DNA from: a virus
IMG/VR virus record: IMGVR_UViG_3300046512_000208
Coordinates: 1-34,615 of that record
Direction: 5' to 3' (one strand)
DNA: 34,615 bases
Shown here one piece after another: positions 22,253 through 28,881 of the stretch. Within the stretch, counting starts at the first letter, position 1. The number at the start of each line of letters is the position of its first letter. The position numbers and the translations under genes are program-made. Below the pieces are notes generated by a model. It had not been told where the DNA came from. It searched no databases and worked only from the letters and a program-made list of their open reading frames with translations.

Positions 22253-23031
22253 ACAAGACGAAGCCGCCAAGGAGCGCGGCTCAGCTCTTGAAAACCGCTG
22301 GTGCGACCACTGACTTACGCGCCGCTGTTGGCAGTTATCAGCCTCCGGCACTACCGGTGATGCCAAAGACTTTGCCGCCCGGGACGATCGATGTTGTCAA
22401 CGCCTTGTTTAAGGAGCTGCAGGCCATCTTCCCAGCGTGGAAACAGGCATGGCCGACCGATCCCGCGCTGGATTCCGCCAAGCGCAGCTGGGTCAAGGCT
22501 TTCATCGTCGAGGGGATCAGCCAGTTGGAGCAGATCCGATTCGGCGTTGAGCGTTGCCGGTCGCTGGGTACGGACTTCATGCCGAGCGTGGGTAGGTTCA
22601 TCAGCTTGTGCCAGCCAACGCCGGAAATGTTGGGCATCCCGTCGCACGACAAAGCGTTTCGCGAGGCACTGGATAACTCTCACCCGAGTAGGTTTGGCGG
22701 TCGCGCATGGTCCCACCCAGCCGTGCGTCACGCTGCGCTGCAATGCGAGATGCACAACCTTGGCGACCTGGCGCCTGAGAAGGCCAGCGAGGTATTCGAC
22801 CGGGCCTATGAAATCACCATACGCCGTCTGGTCGCAGGCCTACCGCTGGAAGACATCGCCATCGGCATCGGCCACGACGACCAGAAGACCGAATTGGAGT
22901 TGGCCGAGGAATTTGCCAATCAGCGTCAGGCACGGCTGCTGGATGTTCAGGGCATTCCATCCACCGGCGGCGCCGCGCGAGCGCAGCTTCTGGCCAAGTT
23001 CGGCAGGAAAAGCAAGGAGCAACGGGCATGA
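22249..23031 (+). CDS. Replication protein P-like helicase loader
   Basis: This 260-residue protein resembles the lambda replication P family (PF06992): VVNALFKELQAIFPAWKQAWP (about 50-70), then KRSWVKAFIVEGISQLEQIRFGVERCR (78-104) and FMPSVGRFISLCQP (111-124). P recruits host DnaB helicase to the initiator at the phage origin. It starts with GTG inside the stop of the preceding gene (GTGA) and overlaps the next by ATGA, so the initiator and loader are made in step. The C-terminal 100 residues (IGIGHDDQKTELELAEEFANQRQ) are less typical. Confidence 0.75.
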   Translation: MNKTKPPRSAAQLLKTAGATTDLRAAVGSYQPPALPVMPKTLPPGTIDVVNALFKELQAIFPAWKQAWPTDPALDSAKRSWVKAFIVEGISQLEQIRFGVERCRSLGTDFMPSVGRFISLCQPTPEMLGIPSHDKAFREALDNSHPSRFGGRAWSHPAVRHAALQCEMHNLGDLAPEKASEVFDRAYEITIRRLVAGLPLEDIAIGIGHDDQKTELELAEEFANQRQARLLDVQGIPSTGGAARAQLLAKFGRKSKEQRA

Positions 23032-23498
23032 CCGACAAGATCAGCGTGAACAGCCAGGCCAAGTTGTCCGAGGCCATCACCAGCCTTACCACCATGTACC
23101 GCGACAAGAAGTTCGTCGTCGTGTCGCTACGCCCGGGCAAGGACCGCACGCTTGACCAGAACGCCCTGTGGTTCGCGATGTACAAGCGCATCTCGGAGAT
23201 GACCCAGATCGGGGATGAGTCCGATGCCCGGCGCTACTGCAAGCTCCACTTCGGCGTGCAGATCCTGCTCAACGAGGATTCGGGGTTTCAGGTTGCGTGG
23301 TACCGGGTCATGCGTCATCTGCCCTACGAGGAGAAGCTGGCCATGATGGGCGGCTGCAAGTTGTTCGGGCCTGACGGATTCCCGGTGACCAGCCTGTTCA
23401 ATCGCGCCCAGGGCATCCAGTACACCGACCGAATCGCAGCCTACTTCACTGGCCATGGGGTGGTTTTCACTGACCTGCTGAGCGAGGAGGCGGCATGA
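23028..23498 (+). CDS. NinB-like recombination protein
   Basis: This 156-residue protein has VVVSLRPGKDRTLDQNALWFAMYKRIS (about 30-56), which matches the core motif of lambda NinB (Orf), where SLDQN is followed by LW. NinB binds single-stranded DNA and SSB and can replace RecFOR in phage recombination. The C-terminal half (GVQILLNEDSGFQVAWYRVMRHLPYEEKL) differs from lambda NinB but fits the related family in Pseudomonas phages. Overlap ATGA with both neighbours, and NinG next to it, agree with the lambda nin region. Confidence 0.6.
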   Translation: MTDKISVNSQAKLSEAITSLTTMYRDKKFVVVSLRPGKDRTLDQNALWFAMYKRISEMTQIGDESDARRYCKLHFGVQILLNEDSGFQVAWYRVMRHLPYEEKLAMMGGCKLFGPDGFPVTSLFNRAQGIQYTDRIAAYFTGHGVVFTDLLSEEAA

Positions 23499-24097
23499 GG
23501 ACTGCCATCAAGGAAGTGAAGCAGAAGAACTGCAAGGCCTGTGGCAACAAGTACCGGCCCTCACTCTCGACGCAAAGGGCCTGCAGCGTTAGGTGTGCGC
23601 TGGACTTGGCCAAGCAGCCGGCCAACCAGCAATTAGCCCGGAAGGCCATCGATCAGCGCGAGCGCCGCGAGATCAAGGTCCGCAAGGAGAAGCTGAAGAG
23701 CAGGGCGGACCACCTCCGTGAAGCCCAGACCGCAGTCAACGAGTTCGTGCGCCGGCGTGACGCACACCTGCCGTGCATAAGCTGCGATTCGATGCCCAGC
23801 GATCACGATCTGATAACCGGCAGCCGCTGGGATGCTGGGCACTATCGTTCGGTTGGCGCGTGCCCGGAGCTGCGCTTCGAGCCGCTAAACATTCACCGCC
23901 AGTGCGTGAAGTGCAACCGGAACCTGTCAGGCAACGCGGTCGAGTACCGCATCCGCCTGGTGATACGCATCGGCGCCGATCAGGTTGCATGGCTGGAAGG
24001 GCCTCATCCGGCCCGCAAGTACACCGTAGAAGAAATCAAGGCCATCAAGGCCGAATACCGTGCAAAGACAAGAGAGCTGAAGGGGAGAGCAGCATGA
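23495..24097 (+). CDS. ninG: NinG (Rap) recombination endonuclease
   Basis: This 200-residue protein matches NinG/Rap (PF05766), a structure-specific endonuclease acting on recombination intermediates. It shows an N-terminal zinc knuckle (Cys13, Cys16, Cys30, Cys34), a basic coiled stretch, and an HNH-like metal centre: CISC (93-96), AGHYRS (114-119) and HRQCVKC (133-139). The size is the usual one. It is coupled to the upstream NinB-like gene and to the following Q-position gene by ATGA overlaps. Role in replication-linked recombination is known from lambda. Confidence 0.85.
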   Translation: MRTAIKEVKQKNCKACGNKYRPSLSTQRACSVRCALDLAKQPANQQLARKAIDQRERREIKVRKEKLKSRADHLREAQTAVNEFVRRRDAHLPCISCDSMPSDHDLITGSRWDAGHYRSVGACPELRFEPLNIHRQCVKCNRNLSGNAVEYRIRLVIRIGADQVAWLEGPHPARKYTVEEIKAIKAEYRAKTRELKGRAA

Positions 24098-24765
24098 CCT
24101 ATCGCAACGTGGTATCCGCAGTAGTTCGGGCGCTGGCCGCCGAAACCATAAACTCTGCCGGAGGGTGCGACTTTGAGCCCAAGGTGCAGTGCGCCAAGCA
24201 GAAAGGGGAGATCGTGGGCAAGGAGGCCGCATTCCTCACCGACTGCTGGGTGTTCGGCCGCCTGCACAAGTCGCTGTCGGCTGCGCACTGGAGGGCTCTG
24301 GTTGCGAAGTACTCCACGCATGACGAACGCAAGCACGGCGCCATCTTGGAGCTGCTGAACTCGGTCAAGTCGCCAGCACCGAAGCGGTTCAGGGAATGCG
24401 CGATTCTGACCTGGGCAATTCCGCAGGTGGGGGGCAAGCATGAGTCGACCACTATCGAAGTGGTAAGTCGTGAAGCCGAAGCCATTGCCAAAAACAAGGC
24501 CTTAGTTGATTCGTTCAATGAGAAGGGCCTGCGCGGCATGGATGACACCGTGGACCGCAAGCAGACTCTGAAGCGATCCACATCGGTTCTCCCGGCCGGC
24601 TGGTATGACATGGCCAACTGGGACAATGACGGCAAGCCAGAATCAACCCGGTACCGGTGGCGTTCGTCGATCCGCAAGTCGTTGGACGACCAGGTGAACG
24701 AGGCGCTCACAGCTGCTCAGGAACTGCTGGATTCCGAAGGCCTGATCGAAAGTTGCGCGGCGTAG
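24094..24765 (+). CDS. Protein in the antiterminator Q position
   Basis: This 223-residue protein begins MTYRNVVSAVVRALAAETINSAGG. Two Cys residues (GGCDFEPKVQC, 24-34) lie near the start; helical segments follow (FLTDCWVFGRLHKSLSAAHWRALVAKY) and a C-terminal YRWRSSIRKSLDDQVNEAL. I cannot assign a family by motifs, but it is the last gene before the presumed late promoter and terminator, exactly where lambda and relatives encode antiterminator Q. It starts in the NinG stop (ATGA). Q-like function is inference from position; a helical DNA-binding protein is consistent. Confidence 0.55.
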   Translation: MTYRNVVSAVVRALAAETINSAGGCDFEPKVQCAKQKGEIVGKEAAFLTDCWVFGRLHKSLSAAHWRALVAKYSTHDERKHGAILELLNSVKSPAPKRFRECAILTWAIPQVGGKHESTTIEVVSREAEAIAKNKALVDSFNEKGLRGMDDTVDRKQTLKRSTSVLPAGWYDMANWDNDGKPESTRYRWRSSIRKSLDDQVNEALTAAQELLDSEGLIESCAA

Positions 24766-24775
24766 CAAATAGCCA

Positions 24776-24805
24776 TTGCAATGAGTGAGAGAATGAGAGA
24801 ATATT
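24776..24805 (+). promoter_or_regulatory. Possible late promoter (pR'-like)
   Basis: TTGCAA (24776-24781) and AATATT (24800-24805) stand 18 bases apart, 10 bases after the Q-position gene. A strong terminator follows 43 bases later. In lambda the late promoter pR' is likewise followed by an early terminator that Q overcomes. The -10 match is moderate (4 of 6). Confidence 0.35.
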
Positions 24806-24847
24806 TATCCATCCTGTCGATCTTGCGCGTTAGGGATTGACACATAG

Positions 24848-24875
24848 AAACCCGGCCACTGAGTCGGGTTTTTCG
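24848..24875 (+). terminator. Rho-independent terminator, candidate tR'
   Basis: AAACCCG (24848-24854) and CGGGTTT (24865-24871) form a stem with a 10-base loop, followed by TTT and C. It precedes the late region. It shares most of its sequence with the terminator at 25403, with the shared loop beginning GGCCACTG. Confidence 0.75.
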
Positions 24876-24969
24876 TTTCCGCCATTCGTCCACTGCTTTG
24901 CACTTACAGCGCTGTACTGCCTCTCATGTTCAAGCACGGACATTTCACGTAACCATACGGAGAGCCAGC

Positions 24970-25290
24970 ATGGATATTGATGAGAATGCTCCAGGAAACA
25001 TATCGCAGCAGGGTGGAGTAGGCGGCAGCGCGGATAATGAAGCAGGTCATGATCCGAAGCGGCCTGAAGTGCCGCTAAAGAAACCCCAGATCAACCCGAG
25101 CACTGGAAATGATACGTTGGGGGATGATCGGAACCCGGCACCTGTGTCTGATGCATTTGGCTCAGCCACGGCGCCAAATAATCCAAAGCACGATCCCGTA
25201 GCTAAAGAAAATTCTTATAGTCCCGATTTCAAATCCGAACCTGAACATAAGCCGGTTCAAGATGCTGATATAGATACTCAGGGCGGCTAG
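24970..25290 (+). CDS. Disordered hydrophilic protein (106 aa)
   Basis: This 106-residue protein begins MDIDENAPGNISQQGGVGG and is rich in Asp, Pro, Asn, Gly and Lys, without hydrophobic segments, so it is probably unfolded. GGAGA precedes the ATG. It lies between two related terminators. A 24-codon relative follows (25322). No family is recognised; it may be cargo expressed from its own promoter. The composition resembles stress or spore-like hydrophilic proteins, but no claim is made. Confidence 0.55.
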   Translation: MDIDENAPGNISQQGGVGGSADNEAGHDPKRPEVPLKKPQINPSTGNDTLGDDRNPAPVSDAFGSATAPNNPKHDPVAKENSYSPDFKSEPEHKPVQDADIDTQGG

Positions 25291-25321
25291 TTCAGGCTAA
25301 ACATCCGGGAATCGAGTCAGC

Positions 25322-25396
25322 ATGGACATTGGTGAGAGCGCTTCTGTAAACGCTTTCCAGCAGGGCGATGATCCCATCCCCAATGAACACTCCTAA
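25322..25396 (+). CDS. Short relative of the preceding gene (24 aa)
   Basis: The frame reads MDIGESASVNAFQQGDDPIP then NEHS and stops. Its first 15 residues parallel MDIDENAPGNISQQG of the upstream protein, and the bases before both ATGs (gccagc, gtcagc) and the terminators after them are similar. This looks like a decayed or truncated duplicate. Whether it is translated is unknown. Confidence 0.4.
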   Translation: MDIGESASVNAFQQGDDPIPNEHS

Positions 25397-25402
25397 TTAA
25401 TG

Positions 25403-25427
25403 AACCCGGCCACTGCGCCGGGTTTTT
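25403..25427 (+). terminator. Rho-independent terminator
   Basis: AACCCGGC (25403-25410) and GCCGGGTT (25417-25424) form a perfect 8-base stem, loop 6, then TTT. It ends the small unit 24970-25396 and may protect the following minus-strand genes from late readthrough. Confidence 0.8.
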
Positions 25428-25517
25428 GCTTTTCTGATTTCTAGGATTTTCTGGGGTGGTCCTTCCAGAAGGTGAAAGGCATATAGGCGATCTCTTTGCA
25501 CTAGAGGACCTCGACGA

Positions 25518-26045
25518 TCAAGCAGAAGGGTCTGCTTCGGCGGCCACTGTGTGCAACGTTAGTGCATCGCTGTAAGCGCTCAACTCAGTGCGGATGCAAC
25601 GAACGCGACTGTCGGAAAGCAATACTCCGCGAAGGTGCAATATGTGGCCGTTCACGTGCTGCCTGTACGTGCTGTACTCGGCTATCACTGAGTGGGGCAT
25701 TGATACAGCCTCAACTACCTCGTATGACTCATTGAAAACTACTGCAACCAGTTCGTCGAAGTCGTTTTTTTCCAAATTACGGATAACGCCTAGCTGTCTG
25801 GATTTGTTGTTGGGGTTTACCCGTCGCGCTTTTATTTGGATCTTTTTGCCAGTTTCAGATTCTGCGTCGTGACCTGCTGCTGAGTTATTGGCGAGCTTCA
25901 AACCTAGAGCTGAAGCAACCAGCCACTCAGCGTAGTCGCCAGTGGGGTTGTTCATGGTCCTCAAGATACCTCGATTTCTAAGCTCGCCTATCACATCAGA
26001 CTGGAGTTTGAGCAAGTCTTTGGTTTGCAGGTTGGTGAGATTCAT
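25518..26045 (-). CDS. DUF6998-like protein with PD-(D/E)XK-type motifs
   Basis: This 175-residue protein begins MNLTNLQTKDLLKLQSDVIGEL. The core is PTGDYAEWLVASALGLKL (about 33-50), then AAGHDAESETGKKIQIKARRV (56-76): an Asp-containing turn followed by a strand with QIK matches the E...D...QxK pattern of PD-(D/E)XK nucleases. A further pair of strands (FDELVAVVFNESYEVVEAVSM) and HVNGHILHLRG complete a pattern I associate with DUF6998. It is on the opposite strand to late transcription, so it may be lysogenically expressed. Nuclease function, perhaps in defence, is inferred. Confidence 0.55.
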   Translation of the reverse strand: MNLTNLQTKDLLKLQSDVIGELRNRGILRTMNNPTGDYAEWLVASALGLKLANNSAAGHDAESETGKKIQIKARRVNPNNKSRQLGVIRNLEKNDFDELVAVVFNESYEVVEAVSMPHSVIAEYSTYRQHVNGHILHLRGVLLSDSRVRCIRTELSAYSDALTLHTVAAEADPSA

Positions 26046-26162
26046 TCTTGAGTGTCCTTTGCTGGTGGAGCCTTCGCTAAGTGCTTGATCAATTTTGGCC
26101 CTTCACTGCCAGCCTCTGCTGCAGCTCTTTGGCGGGCAGCGTGGAAAGACGCGCGCACCTTT

Positions 26163-26588
26163 TCAGGTTGCCTCAACAGACACCTTTAGGCGTTTGCCGA
26201 GTGCAGCCAAAGCATTTTCGAGCTGTTCCATTTTCGATGTGTGCAGGAAGTCCACCAGGCGATCGCCCTGGGCCTGATGCACGCCGAGCAGCCGGCACAA
26301 GTCGGCTTTGCGCATATCTCGCTCCATCATGACGTTCCACAGCGCGATCTTCGCCACGGTTACCGCTGGTAGGTGAATTACTTCCTCGCCTGCCTCTGGT
26401 GGAGATGCCGCCGGAATTGCTAGTCGCTGATCGACGAAGATGGACAGGGTTGTTTCGATGGCATCCACTGCTTCGCTGATGGCGTGTTCTCGATCATCGC
26501 CATAGCTATTCAGTAAAGGAAGATCCCGGCAGTACACCGCCAGACCTGGACACGTGTCTTCCTCAAAACGGATTGCATAGTCGTACAT
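26163..26588 (-). CDS. hicB: HicB-family antitoxin
   Basis: This 141-residue antitoxin begins MYDYAIRFEEDTCPGLAVYC, the partly degraded RNase-H-like HicB fold, with the typical GDDREHAISEAVDAIETTL helix (about 31-49). A C-terminal helix-turn-helix follows (KIALWNVMMERDMRKADLCRLLGVHQAQGDRLVDF, about 80-115), used for autorepression. GGAG precedes the ATG at 26588. It pairs with HicA just upstream in the same direction (51-base gap). Confidence 0.85.
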   Translation of the reverse strand: MYDYAIRFEEDTCPGLAVYCRDLPLLNSYGDDREHAISEAVDAIETTLSIFVDQRLAIPAASPPEAGEEVIHLPAVTVAKIALWNVMMERDMRKADLCRLLGVHQAQGDRLVDFLHTSKMEQLENALAALGKRLKVSVEAT

Positions 26589-26639
26589 GGTCACTCCTAG
26601 GAGGTGATCGTCCAGCATTCAGATGTGGTGAAGGGGCTC

Positions 26640-26819
26640 TCAGAGCCCCAGTTGTTTAATGATCGCCTTGCGGGTCGGTTCTGGCATTTCCTTGCTGCCG
26701 TGATCCGCGAAGGTGGTCTTGTTGCCGTTGGGGGCGGTGACTTTGAAGTGGCTTCCTTTGCCTGCTTCGAAGGTCACCCCTTGGGCCTTCAACCATCGTC
26801 TGAACTCGCTGAACTTCAT
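26640..26819 (-). CDS. hicA: HicA-family mRNA interferase toxin
   Basis: This 59-residue toxin begins MKFSEFRRWLKAQGV. It shows the double-stranded-RNA-binding-like fold with the catalytic His24 in GKGSHFKV and the usual end PTRKAIIKQLGL. HicA cleaves mRNA and tmRNA independent of translation when not bound by HicB. GAGG precedes the start by 7 bases. The toxin-first order is standard for hicAB. Its location antisense to the late region suggests it serves lysogen stability or phage exclusion. Confidence 0.88.
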   Translation of the reverse strand: MKFSEFRRWLKAQGVTFEAGKGSHFKVTAPNGNKTTFADHGSKEMPEPTRKAIIKQLGL

Positions 26820-26847
26820 CACCTCGCCTCGTTGTTTGGATGAGTAC

Positions 26848-26877
26848 ATTCTACAACACTTTTGTTACAATACAACA
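26848..26877 (-). promoter_or_regulatory. hicAB promoter with repeated TGTTGTA units
   Basis: On the minus strand TTGTAT (26875-26870), 16 bases, TAGAAT (26853-26848), giving a start near 26841, about 22 bases before hicA. Two TGTTGTA units (at 26877 and 26858) overlap the -35 and -10 boxes, 19 bases apart, a good candidate for the HicB operator. Confidence 0.55.
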
Positions 26878-26920
26878 TTTATGTTTTATTTGTTTGTCAT
26901 GCCACTACGGAGTCGAGCGC

Positions 26921-27250
26921 ATGGAGTTTCTACAGCGCCTGTTCGATAAGCTCGACTGGGCACTTGCCGGACTGTTGGGCGCTATCGCCGCCAGCTTCTG
27001 GCACCGCGATGATCTGGTCGACCGTAAGGCCTGGGCCATCTTCATTTTCTCGGGAGCTGTCTGTGCCCACTACCTCACCGGCCTGATCAGTTCCTACTTC
27101 GGTGTGGTCGAGCCGCGCAGCGTGGCGGGTGTCGGCTTCCTGCTCGGCACGTTCGGCGGGTCACTCATTGCCGCTATCACCCGCGCCATCAAAGCCGCTG
27201 ACCTCTGGGCGTTCATCCGCCAGCGGTTCGGGGGAGGCAACCCGCCATGA
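26921..27250 (+). CDS. Phage holin (pyocin-type)
   Basis: This 109-residue protein begins MEFLQRLFDKLDWALAGLLGA. Hydrophobic segments lie at about 12-27, 38-59 and 71-87, fitting a class-I holin. The sequence resembles the holin of Pseudomonas pyocin clusters (WHRDDLVDRKAWAIFIFSGAVCAHYLTG, SVAGVGFLLGTFGGSLIAAI). Holins form inner-membrane holes that release endolysin at lysis. GGAG precedes the start. It overlaps the next gene by ATGA. No endolysin gene lies nearby, so it is probably further right, past the tail genes. Confidence 0.8.
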   Translation: MEFLQRLFDKLDWALAGLLGAIAASFWHRDDLVDRKAWAIFIFSGAVCAHYLTGLISSYFGVVEPRSVAGVGFLLGTFGGSLIAAITRAIKAADLWAFIRQRFGGGNPP

Positions 27251-27591
27251 ACTACGAAACGTTGAACGCAGTCGCCTGTGGGCTGATCGGTTTGTGGGCG
27301 ACCTGGTGCGTGCTGAGCGGGAAGGTTCGTGATGGGGTGGTGGGCAAGATCATCTACGCCGCGATCGCTATCAGCGGCTACGCGATCCTGGCTCGCAATG
27401 ATCACTTCATCCTGCCGCCCACCGCCGCAGGTGTGACTCTGCATGTTTCCCTGGCTCTCGCCGGTATTCGCCACATCTTCATGGTCACATGGTGGCAGCG
27501 AGTGAAAGTCTGGTTGTGTCGAATGCTGAACTGCGAGCACTGCCTGCACTGTAACAAGGCTCCCGGCGGTATCGAGCGCAGAGTCAAGTAA
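27247..27591 (+). CDS. Second lysis-region membrane protein
   Basis: This 114-residue protein has membrane segments at about 8-24, 33-48 and 62-80 (LNAVACGLIGLWATWCV; IIYAAIAISGYAIL; AGVTLHVSLALAGIRHIF) and a Cys-rich tail (CRMLNCEHCLHCNK, 90-103). The tail could bind a metal. It is coupled to the holin by ATGA, suggesting a partner or antiholin role, common for double-holin lysis cassettes. The family is seen in Pseudomonas phages but has no settled function. Confidence 0.65.
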   Translation: MNYETLNAVACGLIGLWATWCVLSGKVRDGVVGKIIYAAIAISGYAILARNDHFILPPTAAGVTLHVSLALAGIRHIFMVTWWQRVKVWLCRMLNCEHCLHCNKAPGGIERRVK

Positions 27592-27631
27592 GTCGCGACA
27601 CGATCCACGACTCAGCAAATTGTGTCGCGAC
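27592..27631. repeat. Inverted repeat with TGTCGCGACA cores
   Basis: GTCGCGACAC (27592-27601) and GTGTCGCGAC (27622-27631) surround 20 bases. The repeat starts at the first base after the holin-partner stop and ends just before the ribosome site of the next gene. The arms hold the same core as those at 17816 and 20684. Confidence 0.7.
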
Positions 27632-27644
27632 ATTGGAGGCCTAC

Positions 27645-27836
27645 ATGAACAACGTCACCCGCTTGCATCACGCATTGCCACTGAGCCCTGCCATCAACAA
27701 GGCCATCACTGATCTGGATAGCGCCATTGTCAAAGCGATCGACGCTGCCAAGGCGGCTGGCCTGCCTCAGGGGCTGGTTGTATCACTTCTGCATGGGCAT
27801 GCACACGGACAAACGCACATCATGGTGAGCAAATGA
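27645..27836 (+). CDS. Small late phage protein (63 aa)
   Basis: This 63-residue protein begins MNNVTRLHHALPLSPAINKAI. Helical core and a His-rich end (LLHGHAHGQTHIMVSK). The start follows GGAGG; it overlaps the next gene by ATGA. Between holins and terminase such small genes often regulate or modulate DNA packaging, but none is recognised here. Confidence 0.6.
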   Translation: MNNVTRLHHALPLSPAINKAITDLDSAIVKAIDAAKAAGLPQGLVVSLLHGHAHGQTHIMVSK

Positions 27837-28021
27837 CCGCAGGCATTCACGACATCGCGTATCAGCGACCGCACCTGACAGTGGTGGCAAGTGACGCCGT
27901 TCACGTACTGCCCTGCGACCTGGTGCGCTCAGTGATCAGTGGAGACAAGCCATCCGCCATCCTGACCGAGCCAGTAGTGCGCCGGATCATTGAAGAGTGG
28001 CTACAGCAGGTGACGGCATGA
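27833..28021 (+). CDS. Small late phage protein (62 aa)
   Basis: This 62-residue protein begins MTAGIHDIAYQRPHLTVVASD. It has a strand-rich first half (LTVVASDAVHVLPCDLVRSVI) and a helical end (RRIIEEWLQQVTA). Coupled by ATGA on both sides. No family recognised. Confidence 0.55.
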   Translation: MTAGIHDIAYQRPHLTVVASDAVHVLPCDLVRSVISGDKPSAILTEPVVRRIIEEWLQQVTA

Positions 28022-28272
28022 CCGCCAAGCTTATTGATTTCAAGCGTGAGGGTTGGCGCGACGCCGCCAAGACGCTCCGCAAGATTGCTGATGATCTGGA
28101 TGCCGGCGTGCATCCGGAATGCACCGTTGGCGCCTTGACCCTGATCGGCCCAAAAGGCGAGGTCACTGTGTTCGGGCTGGGGCCTAAGTGCGACGACCTG
28201 CAATGCCTGGGTGCCATGCGACTGGGTGAGCAGAAGCTGATCGATGTGCTGCTGGAGCCGCCAGGCGAATAA
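28018..28272 (+). CDS. Small late phage protein (84 aa)
   Basis: This 84-residue protein begins MTAKLIDFKREGWRDAAKTLRK. A helix precedes a beta region (CTVGALTLIGPKGEVTVFGLG) and an end with DLQCLGAMRLGEQKLIDVLL. It resembles small uncharacterised proteins before terminase genes in Pseudomonas siphophages. ATGA overlap upstream; the terminase small subunit follows after 8 bases. Confidence 0.6.
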   Translation: MTAKLIDFKREGWRDAAKTLRKIADDLDAGVHPECTVGALTLIGPKGEVTVFGLGPKCDDLQCLGAMRLGEQKLIDVLLEPPGE

Positions 28273-28280
28273 GGATTCCC

Positions 28281-28880
28281 ATGACAATCAAGCAACCCGA
28301 CTGGGAGGCAATCGAACGCGCCTACCGAGCTGGTGCGCTTTCCATCCGAACCATCGCTGAGCGTAATGGCATCAGCGACACAGCCATTCGCAAGAAAGCC
28401 AAGGCCTCTGGATGGGCGAGAGATCTTTCCGAACAGGTCCGCAAAGAGGTTCGCAATAAGCTGGTTCGCGGAGAGGTTCGCGACGATCAATGTGCGAACC
28501 CTGAGCGGGACGCCGAGATCATCGAGGAAGCGGCGGAAGAGGGCGCGACGGTTGTTCGCAGTCATCGCCGGGACATTCGCAAAGCCACGAACCTTGCGAA
28601 CCTGCTGATGGATGATCTGCTCACCACGATCAAGCGACGCGAGGAAATCGAAGACGCCATTGCTGACGAAACTGCCGATGATGAGAGCGGCTTCCGTCGT
28701 AGCTCGATGCTCGCAGCGGTTGCCCTGCCAAGCAACTCCAAAACCCTTTTCCAGTTGTCCTCGGCCATGAAGAACCTGCAGGTGCTTGAACGCACGGCAT
28801 TCGGCCTTGATGACAAGGAGCAGTCGAAAGACTCCGACGAGCTCTCGCAACTGATGGACGAACTATCGAAGGACGCCTGA
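28281..28880 (+). CDS. Terminase small subunit-like protein
   Basis: This 199-residue protein begins MTIKQPDWEAIERAYRAGALSIRT. Residues 8-48 form a helix-turn-helix (LSIRTIAERNGISDTAIRKKAKASGWARDL), as in terminase small subunits that recognise packaging sites. A long charged helical middle (RKEVRNKLVRGEVRDD, ERDAEIIEEAAEEG) and a C-terminal helical part with LFQLSSAMKNLQVLERTAFG follow, the last probably for oligomerisation or contact with the large subunit. It precedes the large subunit by one base. AGGA precedes the ATG. Confidence 0.75.
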   Translation: MTIKQPDWEAIERAYRAGALSIRTIAERNGISDTAIRKKAKASGWARDLSEQVRKEVRNKLVRGEVRDDQCANPERDAEIIEEAAEEGATVVRSHRRDIRKATNLANLLMDDLLTTIKRREEIEDAIADETADDESGFRRSSMLAAVALPSNSKTLFQLSSAMKNLQVLERTAFGLDDKEQSKDSDELSQLMDELSKDA

Positions 28881-28881
28881 C

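Noticed and set aside
21398-22366. Minus-strand frame of 322 codons
   Set aside because: Antisense to the replication protein gene, with no motif or start signal.
24837-24842. TTGACA as a late promoter -35
   Set aside because: No -10 box lies at 16-18 bases; the expected position falls in the terminator hairpin.
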